From Bdellovibrionales bacterium (GTDB taxonomy: Bacteria > Bdellovibrionota > Bdellovibrionia > Bdellovibrionales > UBA1609), in contig JADJVA010000020.1 of assembly GCA_016716765.1 (NCBI GenBank), positions 1,116,001-1,180,000 on the forward strand: DNA of 64,000 nucleotides. Direction: 5' to 3'. How positions within the stretch are numbered: the first letter of the stretch is position 1; every line of letters starts with the position of its first letter. The notes beneath the pieces were generated by a model, which saw only the letters and a list, made by a program, of their open reading frames with translations, had not been told where the DNA came from and ran no database searches. Shown here in pieces: positions 53,209 to 62,305 of this stretch. A program made the position numbers and the translations under genes.

Positions 53209-56085
53209 ATGGAAGGTCGCTCTCAATCCAAACTTCAAGGTGAGACCTTTTCTCATAGACACATAGGTCCAAATACAACTGATCAACAAAAGATGTTGGA
53301 GACTCTTGATCTTAAGAATGGAAGTGATCTTCTTAATAGGACACTCCCGCAAGATATCCTTTATAAAGGCAAACTCGATCTGCCCTCTCAAGGGCTCGCT
53401 GAATCAGAGTTTTTATCGAGAGCCCGCTCCGTAGCAAGTAAAAATCAAATCTATAAAAGTTATCTCGGACAGGGCTACTATGATACCCACGTACCAGGAA
53501 TTATTCTTCGTACCATTCTGGAAAATCCAAGTTGGTACACAGCCTATACGCCCTACCAAGCCGAAATTTCACAGGGTCGTATGGAGGCCCTTCTTAATTT
53601 CCAAACTATGGTTGCTGATTTGACAGGTCTTCCGATTGCCAATTCCTCACTTCTCGATGAAGGAACGGCTGCTGCCGAGGCCATGACGATGAGTCAGTCG
53701 GTCAACAAAAAAAACTCATCCAACATCTTTGTTGTTGATGAGGATATTTTCCCACAGACTCTCGAGGTTTTGCAAACACGAGCTGAGCCTTTGGGCATTG
53801 AAATCAAAAATGTGAATTTAAAAAAATGGGATTTCTCCACTCCTGCGTTTGGTATTTATGTCCAATACCCTTCCTTCTCGGGAGCGATTTGTGATCTAAC
53901 TGAAATATGTGAAAGAGCTCATCGTCATGGTTCCTTGGTTATTGCTGGAACCGATTTGTTAGCATTAACTCTTCTGAGGCCACCTGGAGAAATGGGCGTC
54001 GATATCACCGTTGGGTCAAGTCAAAGATTTGGAGTGCCCATGAGTTTTGGGGGGCCTCATGCGGCCTTCATTTCCACTCGCCAAGAATATATTCGATCAA
54101 TTCCTGGTCGCCTCATTGGGGTAAGCAAGGACATCGATGGGAAGCTCGCCCTTCGTCTCACCCTACAAACACGCGAACAACATATTCGCCGAGAAAAGGC
54201 CACGAGCAATATTTGTACGGCACAGGTTCTTCTCGCGGTAATGGCTTCAATGTATGCTGTTTATCACGGTCCGAATGGGCTGAGAAGAATCGCCTCTGAC
54301 ATCCACCTATTGGCAAAAACCGCAGCAAACCTGCTAAAAAATCTCGGATTCAAAATTGTCCATGAACATTTTTTTGATACATTGAGAGTGGAACTTCCGG
54401 AAGATCAAAAAAAATCGATCCTCTTTTTGGCCAAAGCTAAAAAGATTAACTTAGCTGATTTTGGAAATAATACTCTCGGGATATCCTTTGATGAAACAAA
54501 GACAGCTCGAGACCTTGAAGAACTCATCAGTTTGTTCAGTGCCAATGCCCTAAATCAAATTTATGATTTATTGAATCGGGCGGAATGCAACTTTGGGCTT
54601 CTCTCCAGAAAGAGTTCCTTTCTGACTCACCCGACTTTTAATTCCTACCATTCCGAAACAGAAATGCTTCGCTATATCCGTCGTCTCGAATGCAAGGATT
54701 TAACGCTGGCAAATGCGATGATTCCGCTTGGTTCATGTACCATGAAGCTCAATGCCGTAAGCGAGATGATTCCTGTTACCTGGCCTGAATTCGCGAAAAT
54801 TCACCCCTTTGCTCCCTTAGAACAAACTCAAGGCTACCAGCTATTGATTTCTGAACTTGAAAACTGGTTGTGTCAGCTAACGGGTTTTGCTGGAATTTCT
54901 TTTCAACCCAATGCCGGTTCTCAAGGGGAATACGCAGGCCTTTTAGCTATTCGCAAGTTTCACCAGTCCCGCCAACAAGGTCACCGAAATATCTGTCTCA
55001 TCCCCCGATCGGCCCACGGAACAAATCCAGCGAGTGCCGCCATGGCCGGCATGGAAGTCGTTGTCGTCGGTTGCGATACGAACGGAAACATCGACATTGA
55101 TGACCTGCAAATCAAGGCACATACTCATAGAAATAAGCTTGCCGCACTCATGGTGACTTATCCGTCTACACACGGAGTTTTTGAAGAAGAAATCATTAAA
55201 ATCTGTCAAATTGTGCATGAATTTGGTGGACAAGTTTACATGGATGGGGCCAATTTCAACGCCATGGTTGGACTCGCCCGACCTCACGAAATTGGCGCCG
55301 ACGTCTGCCACCTCAACCTTCACAAAACCTTTAGCATTCCGCATGGCGGAGGAGGGCCTGGGGTTGGTCCCATCGGAGTGGCAGAGCATCTGATGCCTTT
55401 TCTTCCGACTCATAAACAACAAAGTCGTTGCGGACCTAAAACTGGGATTTCGGCTGTCTCTTCAGCCCCGTGGGGAAGCGCTGGAATCTTACCCATTTCT
55501 TGGGCCTATGTTCATATGATGGGCTTGGAGGGTTTGAAGAAAGCGACGGAAGTGGCCATACTCTCGGCAAATTATATTGCAAAACGTTTAAGTCCACACT
55601 ACCCAGTTGTTTACCGGGGGAAGCAAGGCTTTGTAGCCCATGAGTGTATTTTAGATTGCAGTGAATTTCGTGGATCCTCCGGTATTCAAGTCGATGATAT
55701 TGCGAAGAGATTGATGGACTACGGTTTTCACGCTCCCACAATGTCATGGCCCGTGCCAGGAACCCTCATGGTTGAGCCAACAGAGAGCGAATCCCTCGCT
55801 GAGCTTGATCGTTTCTGCGATGCCATGATTCAAATTCGCAAAGAGATCAAACAGATTGAAATGGGCCATACAGACCGAGAGAATAACCCGCTTCGTAATG
55901 CCCCCCATTCCATCGAACACTTAACATCAGACGAGTGGAAACATCCTTACACGAGGGAGGAAGCGAGCTTTCCACTGACGTGGGTGAAAGATCATAAGTT
56001 TTGGACTCCCATCAGACGAATCGATAACGCTTACGGAGACAGAAATCTTGTCTGCAGTTGTCCCAGCCCTGACGAGTATGTATGA
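53209..56085 (+). CDS. gcvP: Glycine dehydrogenase (decarboxylating), P protein
   Basis: The P protein of the glycine cleavage system decarboxylates glycine and hands the aminomethyl group to the lipoamide of the H protein. 958 residues, single-chain form: N-terminal FSHRHIGPNTTDQQKMLETL, YDTHVPGIILRTILENPSWY, AYTPYQAEISQGRMEALLNF, STTALLD-like NSSLLDEGTAAAEAM, and the PLP Lys in HLNLHKTFSIPHGGGGPGVG. It also has CTAQVLLA and SWPVPGTLMVEPTESE. Strong RBS ACAGGAGG upstream. gcvT and gcvH are absent from the window. Two radical SAM genes follow at once, the first overlapping it by 8 bases. Confidence 0.96.
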   Translation: MEGRSQSKLQGETFSHRHIGPNTTDQQKMLETLDLKNGSDLLNRTLPQDILYKGKLDLPSQGLAESEFLSRARSVASKNQIYKSYLGQGYYDTHVPGIILRTILENPSWYTAYTPYQAEISQGRMEALLNFQTMVADLTGLPIANSSLLDEGTAAAEAMTMSQSVNKKNSSNIFVVDEDIFPQTLEVLQTRAEPLGIEIKNVNLKKWDFSTPAFGIYVQYPSFSGAICDLTEICERAHRHGSLVIAGTDLLALTLLRPPGEMGVDITVGSSQRFGVPMSFGGPHAAFISTRQEYIRSIPGRLIGVSKDIDGKLALRLTLQTREQHIRREKATSNICTAQVLLAVMASMYAVYHGPNGLRRIASDIHLLAKTAANLLKNLGFKIVHEHFFDTLRVELPEDQKKSILFLAKAKKINLADFGNNTLGISFDETKTARDLEELISLFSANALNQIYDLLNRAECNFGLLSRKSSFLTHPTFNSYHSETEMLRYIRRLECKDLTLANAMIPLGSCTMKLNAVSEMIPVTWPEFAKIHPFAPLEQTQGYQLLISELENWLCQLTGFAGISFQPNAGSQGEYAGLLAIRKFHQSRQQGHRNICLIPRSAHGTNPASAAMAGMEVVVVGCDTNGNIDIDDLQIKAHTHRNKLAALMVTYPSTHGVFEEEIIKICQIVHEFGGQVYMDGANFNAMVGLARPHEIGADVCHLNLHKTFSIPHGGGGPGVGPIGVAEHLMPFLPTHKQQSRCGPKTGISAVSSAPWGSAGILPISWAYVHMMGLEGLKKATEVAILSANYIAKRLSPHYPVVYRGKQGFVAHECILDCSEFRGSSGIQVDDIAKRLMDYGFHAPTMSWPVPGTLMVEPTESESLAELDRFCDAMIQIRKEIKQIEMGHTDRENNPLRNAPHSIEHLTSDEWKHPYTREEASFPLTWVKDHKFWTPIRRIDNAYGDRNLVCSCPSPDEYV

Positions 56086-57529
56086 TGGCGCTCAACTTAT
56101 GAACGCACCTCCTTCTCAACTGGAACAGCTACGACTCTCAAGCTTTTGCGCTTATCCATTTGTTCAGCTATCGACGATTCCCGCCGGTTTTTTTCGACCA
56201 TGCTGCTATTATACAAAAATGTTGCAAGCACCTACAGGACGAAATTTTTCTGTCGCAACTGACTCGATAGAAAAGGTTTGGAACAGCGACAGTCTTCGCA
56301 TGATTCGAAAAAAAATGTTGAGCGGAGAAGCCCTTCATCAGTGTCGTCAGTGTTATCAGGAGGAGGCCTCTGGCTCTACAAGCATGCGTCAACGAAGTCT
56401 CCAAGATTGGGGAGACCACGAGGGCCTTGGCAAGGCGATCAAAGAAGCTGAAAGTAATGACTACCAGCTTTCTTCCTTGCCTTATTTTCTTGAACTCAAG
56501 CCGGGTAACCTCTGTAATTTAAAATGCAGAATGTGTAATCAGTTTGATAGTAGCTCCGTTGCCAATGAACTCAAAACTCTGGCAAACAAGTACAGTCATC
56601 TCATTTCACTTAAGGATCCAAGGCTTTTCGACAAAGAAACCTTTGAAGTTGATTTTACTATTGACCAAATGCCGAACTGGTCGGCTATTCCAGGATTTTG
56701 GGCAGAAATCACCAGTTTTATCCCATATATCGAGACTCTTAGCTTCGCCGGAGGCGAACCAGCCCTCCTTCCTGAAGTTTTCTCTCTGTTGAAGGCTTGT
56801 GTCGACAGCGGACATTCGAAACGTATTCGAGTATTTTTATCTTCAAATTTTACTTATTTGAGCACTGAATTGATTGAAGTTTCCACCCAGTTTAATCCCT
56901 TTGAATTCATAGCAAGTATTGATGGGACAGGTTCTGTTCAAGAGTACATTCGGTTTCCTTCTAAATGGAACGTGGTTGCAGAAAACTTTCTGCTCGTGAA
57001 AGAGCGCGTAAAGGAAGGGAGAGTAAAGCTCCTGGTAAACCTGACCCTACAAATGTATAATATTCTGTCTTTCACCGATGTTCTAGATTGGATTGAAACT
57101 CTCGCATTGGAACAGCCTCATTTTTATCAGTATCCTTACTCAATAAACATTCTCTTTAAGCCTCGGTTTTTGAATATCGACATTCTTCCCCTTTCTGTGA
57201 GAGAGATCGCCATTGAGAGAATTAATTCCTATTTGAAGCGTTCCCATCTCATCAAAAATCTCGAGGGATTAGGTGATCGCTTCGACCTCATACTTCATCA
57301 ACTCAAACAACCGCTACCGCCAGATTATGAGGAAAATCTGAAAAAGTTTTGGGCTTACACCCAGCTCCTTGATGACCACCGAAAACAGAAACTCAAGCAC
57401 GTGGATCCCATTCTCTACGCTGCCGTCGCAAGTGAGGCTGCTAGATTGGGTTTTGAGAACTGGAGTTTTTCGGAATCTCACCTCAAAAATGTGTCAGTTG
57501 CAACCTTGGTTGGCGAGCAAAGTCCATGA
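56078..57529 (+). CDS. Twitch-domain radical SAM protein 1
   Basis: 484 residues from the ATG at 56078, overlapping the gcvP stop by eight bases (ATG at 56099 is an alternative). The N-terminal 'twitch' region holds a Cys-rich set for an auxiliary Fe-S site: FCAYPFVQLSTIPAGFFRPC, the following C, and CRQCYQEE. The radical SAM core has GNLCNLKCRMCNQFD (C146, C150, C153) and the SAM-binding IETLSFAGGEPALLPEVF. The reaction is unknown. Members of this family are often annotated only as 'twitch domain-containing radical SAM protein'. Its stop overlaps the next radical SAM gene (ATGA). Confidence 0.85.
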   Translation: MYDGAQLMNAPPSQLEQLRLSSFCAYPFVQLSTIPAGFFRPCCYYTKMLQAPTGRNFSVATDSIEKVWNSDSLRMIRKKMLSGEALHQCRQCYQEEASGSTSMRQRSLQDWGDHEGLGKAIKEAESNDYQLSSLPYFLELKPGNLCNLKCRMCNQFDSSSVANELKTLANKYSHLISLKDPRLFDKETFEVDFTIDQMPNWSAIPGFWAEITSFIPYIETLSFAGGEPALLPEVFSLLKACVDSGHSKRIRVFLSSNFTYLSTELIEVSTQFNPFEFIASIDGTGSVQEYIRFPSKWNVVAENFLLVKERVKEGRVKLLVNLTLQMYNILSFTDVLDWIETLALEQPHFYQYPYSINILFKPRFLNIDILPLSVREIAIERINSYLKRSHLIKNLEGLGDRFDLILHQLKQPLPPDYEENLKKFWAYTQLLDDHRKQKLKHVDPILYAAVASEAARLGFENWSFSESHLKNVSVATLVGEQSP

Positions 57530-58869
57530 ATGATCTCACGGACTCGGACCCCGATCAAAATCAACCCCTCCTACCCAAGGGAATTTGTCCTTTGCCCTGG
57601 CTGCATTTTAGCGTCAATACAGACACGTCAATTCGAGTGTGTTGCAATACAGATCATGGTGGCCACATTCGCGATGAAAATAATAACCCCATTTACCTCT
57701 CGAATCTCGCATCGGTTGATCAAGCATTCAATGGCCCCTTTATGAAGAGATTTCGTTTGGCTATGGCAAATGGTGAGAAGCCAACTTTTTGTAACAATTG
57801 TTATCGCGTTGAAGACAATGGTGGTGTTTCCTTACGCAATATCTACCTCAAGCAATATGAGGAGAGCTTTCATCATCTTCTCGAGGCGACGGGAGAAGAT
57901 GGTACAGCGACAAATGAAATTTCATTTTTAGACCTGTCACTGAGTAACCACTGCAATTTGAAATGCCGCATGTGCGGGCCAACCTCTTCCTACGCTCTAC
58001 ACGATGACTTTGAGTCCCTTAAAATTCATTTCTCCAAAGAACATACACAAAGAGCCCATCTCGACTGGCAGGATGACAGCCATCTTACTATGATTTTTTC
58101 AAAAATTCTGCCTGGCCTGAAAGAAGTACTCACCACAGGGGGGGAACCCTTTCTCTCGCGATTGCATTTGAAACTTCTCGAATTGGCAGTTCAAAATGGA
58201 TCGAGTCGCAACATTGTTCTCCGCTACCATTCAAACATTTCTGTTCTTCCTCCTCGGCTTCTTGAATTGTGGTCAGAATTTAAGGCAATTGAAATTCATA
58301 TTAGCGTGGAGGGTTACGGGGATATCAACGATTATATTCGCTTCCCTCTCAAGTGGAGTGTCTTTCGCAAAAACTTTGAAAGCTTGATTGAATTGAAGAA
58401 AAGGCTTCCTCTCTGGCTGGAAATTCACACCTGTTTTCAGGCCTATAATATTTTACGACTTCCAGAATTTCTCGATTTTCTTATCAACTACCGTGATTCC
58501 CTTCCAGCCATGCCTTATTTTATTTCCCTGGGAAATCCATCGTACCTTTCCGCCTCTGTTCTTCCTTCAGCCCTTAAAGAACTAGCGATGGAAAAAATCT
58601 ACCGCCACCTTGATAGAAATATTTCCCACTACGATGAGCACTTTGGCCAATTCAATCGAGAAAAGATTGAGATACTATTGAGTCATTTCAAATCTTTGAA
58701 TCACTCAATTGAAACCGAGATCCAGCGCCATATTTCCTGGAAGAAGTTTATGGACTATACCTCATCATTTGATCGCCTTCGGAACCAATCTATTCTAGAA
58801 CTCCTTCCTGAGATGAAATCCTTTTGGAAACCTGGAAATGCCGAAAGCGATTTTAACGCCACTGTATAG
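57526..58869 (+). CDS. Twitch-domain radical SAM protein 2
   Basis: 447 residues, ATGA overlap with paralogue 1. The same layout: N-terminal GICPLPWLHFSVNTDTSIRV and CCNTD, then FCNNCYRVEDNG; the core SNHCNLKCRMCGPTSSYALH (C143, C147, C150) and LKEVLTTGGEPFLSRLHLKL (GGEP). The two proteins are clearly paralogous but have diverged: the GEP region, HIS-V and FPLKWSVF blocks match between them (YIRFPSKWNVVAENF against YIRFPLKWSVFRKNF). Probably they work as a pair or on related substrates. A 187-base gap to the L,D-transpeptidase follows; I saw no precursor-peptide gene in it. Confidence 0.85.
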   Translation: MNDLTDSDPDQNQPLLPKGICPLPWLHFSVNTDTSIRVCCNTDHGGHIRDENNNPIYLSNLASVDQAFNGPFMKRFRLAMANGEKPTFCNNCYRVEDNGGVSLRNIYLKQYEESFHHLLEATGEDGTATNEISFLDLSLSNHCNLKCRMCGPTSSYALHDDFESLKIHFSKEHTQRAHLDWQDDSHLTMIFSKILPGLKEVLTTGGEPFLSRLHLKLLELAVQNGSSRNIVLRYHSNISVLPPRLLELWSEFKAIEIHISVEGYGDINDYIRFPLKWSVFRKNFESLIELKKRLPLWLEIHTCFQAYNILRLPEFLDFLINYRDSLPAMPYFISLGNPSYLSASVLPSALKELAMEKIYRHLDRNISHYDEHFGQFNREKIEILLSHFKSLNHSIETEIQRHISWKKFMDYTSSFDRLRNQSILELLPEMKSFWKPGNAESDFNATV

Positions 58870-59056
58870 TAATACTATAAGGGCGACCTTTCCTCCTCCC
58901 CTTTCATTGTGTAACTTTTTTCCCATGTAACTCGATAAGAGACTGCACATTCTTAGCAAAATGTTCAAATTAAGACCCCCCATTCCTTTTCTGTCTGATC
59001 AAAGTACAATTTAAACAAGGTCGCGGGCATCCAATTCTTATTGGGGAGGAATATAC

Positions 59057-60103
59057 ATGCTGAATCCACTTTCTCGTCGTCGTGTTCTTCAGGCACTTTC
59101 ATTGACAATGACCGGAAGCCCTTGGCTGTCTGCTCTTGCTGAAAGGCAAGCCAATCAAAATATCCCCAAATTAAGTTTAAAAGCTCGGATTGTTGAGACC
59201 GGCGAAATTGTAGATATCGATAACGATGAGGTCGGACAGTTGATTTTCGAAGGGAAGGCTCAGATTGTAGAGGACAAATCGAGTGTTGTCGAAAAACTTG
59301 AGTATTTTTCCTCGCTCGCAATTCCTCGATTTATGAAGTTTGAAAATGTTATGAAATCTATTACGCCTGAAATTGAAGCCCATTTTGATTACTTCATTTG
59401 TGTAAATACAGCAAAAGCTGATTCCTCTCCAACAAACTTTGTGCCTGCCCAATTCATGTCAGTCATTGGGCGTCCACGAAAGGGCCGAAATATTTTTGAA
59501 CGCAATTCCTCTCAAGAAATTATTGGCATCACCGCCGAGTCTCAGAAATTTCAGAGCGATTTTTTTGAAACCTATTTCGAAAATGCACTCAAGCAATCCG
59601 CCGAATATGCTCGTCGCAATGATATCAACCTCAATTACCAAAATGATCAACTGCCGTACGCCCTTCCCGTTTCATCTGGGTTGGCGGGATCGGGATCCAT
59701 ATTGACAATATCTGGGGCCTTTCAAGTTCATTTTGCAAAAACAAGGGATCACCAGCAAGGCACGATTGGTTCTCCCATGTCTCATGCCATGTATATCTAT
59801 TATCGCTATAGTTCTGGAGGCCGTTGGTCCGGAATCGCCATCCATGGCACTCCACCAAGCAATTGGAAAAAACTGGGGGTTTCCAGGGCCAGCCATGGTT
59901 GTGTCAGAACACTACCACACGTGGCAAAGGCCCTTCGCGGGGCCTTTTTTGAGTCGAGCTCTTTTTTATCGCCCAACCTGCCTGAATTTGATGCGAACTC
60001 AGCCTTGCCCAAATTAACCGGAAAAAATATCTCAGAAAGCCGCCCGAAGGCGGTCATCGTCTTATTTGAGGGATATCAGCGACCCACCATTCACCTGGGC
60101 TAA
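59057..60103 (+). CDS. Tat-exported L,D-transpeptidase (YkuD)
   Basis: 348 residues. The N-terminus MLNPLSRRRVLQALSLTMTG carries a twin-arginine motif (SRRRVLQ) before a hydrophobic stretch, so Tat export is likely. The catalytic YkuD motif is GIAIHGTPPSNWKKLG followed by RASHGCVRTLP, with the nucleophilic Cys and the preceding His. The family makes or edits 3-3 peptidoglycan cross-links or anchors proteins; Bdellovibrio modifies both its own and prey walls. The region before the catalytic domain (about 30-200) has no known domain. Excellent RBS (GGGGAGGAA). The stop is eight bases before repeat copy B. Confidence 0.85.
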   Translation: MLNPLSRRRVLQALSLTMTGSPWLSALAERQANQNIPKLSLKARIVETGEIVDIDNDEVGQLIFEGKAQIVEDKSSVVEKLEYFSSLAIPRFMKFENVMKSITPEIEAHFDYFICVNTAKADSSPTNFVPAQFMSVIGRPRKGRNIFERNSSQEIIGITAESQKFQSDFFETYFENALKQSAEYARRNDINLNYQNDQLPYALPVSSGLAGSGSILTISGAFQVHFAKTRDHQQGTIGSPMSHAMYIYYRYSSGGRWSGIAIHGTPPSNWKKLGVSRASHGCVRTLPHVAKALRGAFFESSSFLSPNLPEFDANSALPKLTGKNISESRPKAVIVLFEGYQRPTIHLG

Positions 60104-60110
60104 AATCGCA

Positions 60111-60325
60111 TGAACTGGCCCACTTGATTGTTGTTCCAAACTCCAAGGGAGCCGGCTGAACTAAATCTCAGGAGTCCAGGATCTTCAAACATGCGTCCGG
60201 CAGCAGCGCTCACGTTGTGAGCACTGCACCAAGCCGAACTCGATCCTGAACCCCTAAGATCTGCTTCAGCCAGCTCCCTGTGTCTTTTGGACACAACAGA
60301 ATCACCGAAGGCTTGTGGGCCAACC
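60111..60325 (-). repeat. Palindromic repeat, copy B
   Basis: An imperfect palindrome of 215 bases whose reverse complement matches copy C (60494-60707) with about five differences, so the pair is an inverted repeat of about 97% identity. Its centre equals the central region of copy A in the opposite orientation. The outer ends TGGCCCAC/GTGGGCCA are terminal inverted repeats. It begins eight bases after the L,D-transpeptidase stop. The right arm has an insertion relative to the left arm (containing GGACACAACAGAATCACC), so the internal hairpin is less perfect than in copy A. Confidence 0.85.
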
Positions 60326-60493
60326 GCTGCATTAAAAACGAGATCCTTCTTCTCAAATTATTGATTTTTGCATGAGTCGAATGCCGGCCAAGGGGAGGTC
60401 AATCGCCTCATCCGCAAAACCTGGTGTACAAGGAAAGATTCCAGAAGCCTTAGAAATCATATGTCATCATCGCCATCCGAAGTTGGAATCCTT
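60326..60493. other. Spacer between the inverted repeat copies B and C
   Basis: 168 bases without an open reading frame of any merit. The bases do not resemble the repeat arms, and no transposase remnant could be recognised. It could be the loop of a 597-base inverted-repeat composite (60111-60707), or ancestral sequence between two independent insertions. Nothing else is seen in it. Confidence 0.5.
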
Positions 60494-60707
60494 GGTTGGC
60501 CCACAAGCCTTCGGTGATTCTGTTGTGTCCAAAAGACACAGGGAGCTGGCTGAAGCAATCTCAGGGGTTCAGGATCGAGTTCGGCTTGGTGCAGTGCTCA
60601 CAACGTGAGCGCTGCTGCCGGACGCATGTTTGAAGATCCTGGACTCCTGAGATTTGGTTCAGCCGGAGCCCTTGGAGTTTGGAACAACAATCAAGTGGGC
60701 CAGTTCA
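60494..60707 (+). repeat. Palindromic repeat, copy C
   Basis: The reference orientation of the family. Bases 60560-60653 equal copy A at 35380-35473 with a single substitution. Outer ends GGTTGGCCCAC and GTGGGCCAGTTCA. The arms are imperfect inverted copies of each other, so it can fold as a long hairpin by itself and also pair with copy B. It ends 14 bases before the mtnP stop. Together B and C occupy the whole 617-base gap between the convergent L,D-transpeptidase and mtnP genes, where they could act as a strong bidirectional terminator. Confidence 0.85.
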
Positions 60708-60720
60708 ATGATTGCAAACA

Positions 60721-61581
60721 TCAATGGTTTGATTGGGATAAAAGTATTTCAAGCCAAGCTCTGGCATTTATTGGAAACGCGTCTCGAGAAGTCAATAATC
60801 CTGACCGAAGGCTCTGCTCAGAACACTTGCAATCTTTAAACAAGGTGTCCCCAGTATCCAAAATTCTTTCTGTCATTTGGAATGCCTTGGCATTATTCGC
60901 ACGCATCGTCTGAATCACATCGTCCAAGGTCACATGCGGTATCGAATCATCCCAGCAGTCATAATCTGTCACAAAACAACAAGGCAGATACGGAAGACCT
61001 GCCTCTCGGGCCAAGGCATATTCCGGAAAATGCGTCATTCCAATGATATCCGCACCCATGGAACGATAATGAATGGATTCCGCTTGAGTTGAAAAGTAAG
61101 GACCTTCCACACAAATGTAGGTTTGGCCCACGTGGCTTTCAAAAGGCAAGCCCTCTGCCAGTTCGATCGTTCTGCTTGCCATTGACTGACAAACTGGCTT
61201 GGCTAAAGACACATGGCCAACGACACCGTCTCCACAGAAGCTATGATGACGAAGACCTTTCGTGCGATCAATATACTGAATCGGAATGACCATATCTCCA
61301 GGTTTATAATGCTGTTGGAGGCTACCAACAGCTGAAAAGCTAAGAATTGCCTTTGCACCATATTTCTTTAAGGCCCAAATATTTGCTCTATAGTTAACTT
61401 CGCTAGGCAAAAGTTCATGGTGATCTCCATGCCGAGAAACAAATAAACATTCATGATCCCCTATCTTGACGGTTTTTAATCCGCTCGATGCAGAGCCGAA
61501 GGGTGTTTCTCTACCTAATAAAGAAATCGTTTTAAAATTTTCAAATTTTTCGAAACCTGACCCACCTATGATGGCCCACAT
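60721..61581 (-). CDS. mtnP: S-methyl-5'-thioadenosine phosphorylase
   Basis: Splits methylthioadenosine with phosphate to adenine and methylthioribose 1-phosphate. 286 residues of the MTAP/PNP family: WAIIGGSGFEKFEN, FVSRHGDHHELLPSEVNYRA, NIWALKKYGAKAILSFSAVG, YICVEGPYFSTQAE, SMGADIIGMTHFPEYALARE and VTDYDCWDD. Strong RBS AGGAGG. The C-terminus is 13 bases from the repeat. The gene upstream in the same direction (34-base gap) is a class II aldolase, which points to salvage of the ribose part. Confidence 0.92.
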   Translation of the reverse strand: MWAIIGGSGFEKFENFKTISLLGRETPFGSASSGLKTVKIGDHECLFVSRHGDHHELLPSEVNYRANIWALKKYGAKAILSFSAVGSLQQHYKPGDMVIPIQYIDRTKGLRHHSFCGDGVVGHVSLAKPVCQSMASRTIELAEGLPFESHVGQTYICVEGPYFSTQAESIHYRSMGADIIGMTHFPEYALAREAGLPYLPCCFVTDYDCWDDSIPHVTLDDVIQTMRANNAKAFQMTERILDTGDTLFKDCKCSEQSLRSGLLTSRDAFPINARAWLEILLSQSNH

Positions 61582-61615
61582 ACTAAAACCTCCTCATAAA
61601 CTAAAAATAAAATAT

Positions 61616-62275
61616 TCACAAAGTTCTCTCGCCTATGCCCCGACGCATTTCGCGTAATGCTTCAACCTCTTCGGTTGGCAAAAAACTGAGTCCACCCATT
61701 TGCTTAGCTAAAGCCAGTATTTGAGCAGAATGCTCCAGTCTCTCCATTCCATTCACCGCTTCATCCAAATCCTCTCCCCAACTCAAACCGCCGTGCCGAC
61801 TCAGTATCATCAAACGGTGATGAGGAAGAAAGGAACCCAAGACCTCTCCCATTCCCACAGTTGTTGGTCGCGCATAGGGAACTATAGGTATGGAGCCAAC
61901 AGCCAAGATTATTTCGCTCAGACAATCACTTGGTAATTCTGAAAGCTGCGGGTGCGAAATAGACCAAGCCACTGCGTAAGGAGGATGAGCATGTACAACA
62001 GCCCTAGCCTTTTTAACTTGTCGGTAGACTTCAAGATGCATCGACATCTCTCCAGAAGGCTTTCCCTCCAGTACGCGGCCCTTCAGGTCAATGACGCAGA
62101 GATCTTCGACCTTAATAAAAGCCTTGGCTACTCCAGAAGGCGTAATGACAATCCTCTCGTCACTCAAACGATAACTGAGATTCCCGTCTGCAGCGGCCAG
62201 CATTCCTCGATCATAAAGACGTCGAGAACCCAAAAGTATTTGCTGTCTCACCGTCAACTCTAATTCCATGCTCAT
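61616..62275 (-). CDS. Class II aldolase/dehydratase family protein
   Basis: 219 residues, the size of fuculose-phosphate aldolase. The Zn ligands are in AVVHAHPPYAVAW (H-x-H) and ILSRHGGLSWG; the catalytic Glu is in PSGEMSMHLEVYR. NLSYRLSDERIVITPSGVAK completes the family. It lies 34 bases before mtnP and is probably co-transcribed. With MtnP next to it, it could be methylthioribulose-1-phosphate dehydratase (MtnB) or the aldolase of the 'DHAP shunt' that cleaves 5-methylthioribulose 1-phosphate. MtnB proteins are of similar size, so the sequence alone does not decide. AAGGGA precedes the ATG. Confidence 0.82.
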   Translation of the reverse strand: MSMELELTVRQQILLGSRRLYDRGMLAAADGNLSYRLSDERIVITPSGVAKAFIKVEDLCVIDLKGRVLEGKPSGEMSMHLEVYRQVKKARAVVHAHPPYAVAWSISHPQLSELPSDCLSEIILAVGSIPIVPYARPTTVGMGEVLGSFLPHHRLMILSRHGGLSWGEDLDEAVNGMERLEHSAQILALAKQMGGLSFLPTEEVEALREMRRGIGERTL

Positions 62276-62305
62276 TTAGATTCCCTTCTGGCAGGCAAGT
62301 ATTCT

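Noticed and set aside
54943..55422. 159-codon minus-strand ORF in gcvP
   Set aside because: Antisense to the PLP-site region of gcvP, product without features.
60104..60720. Insertion sequence with target duplication at the B/C repeat pair
   Set aside because: No transposase ORF in the 168-base spacer and no direct repeat at the outer flanks.
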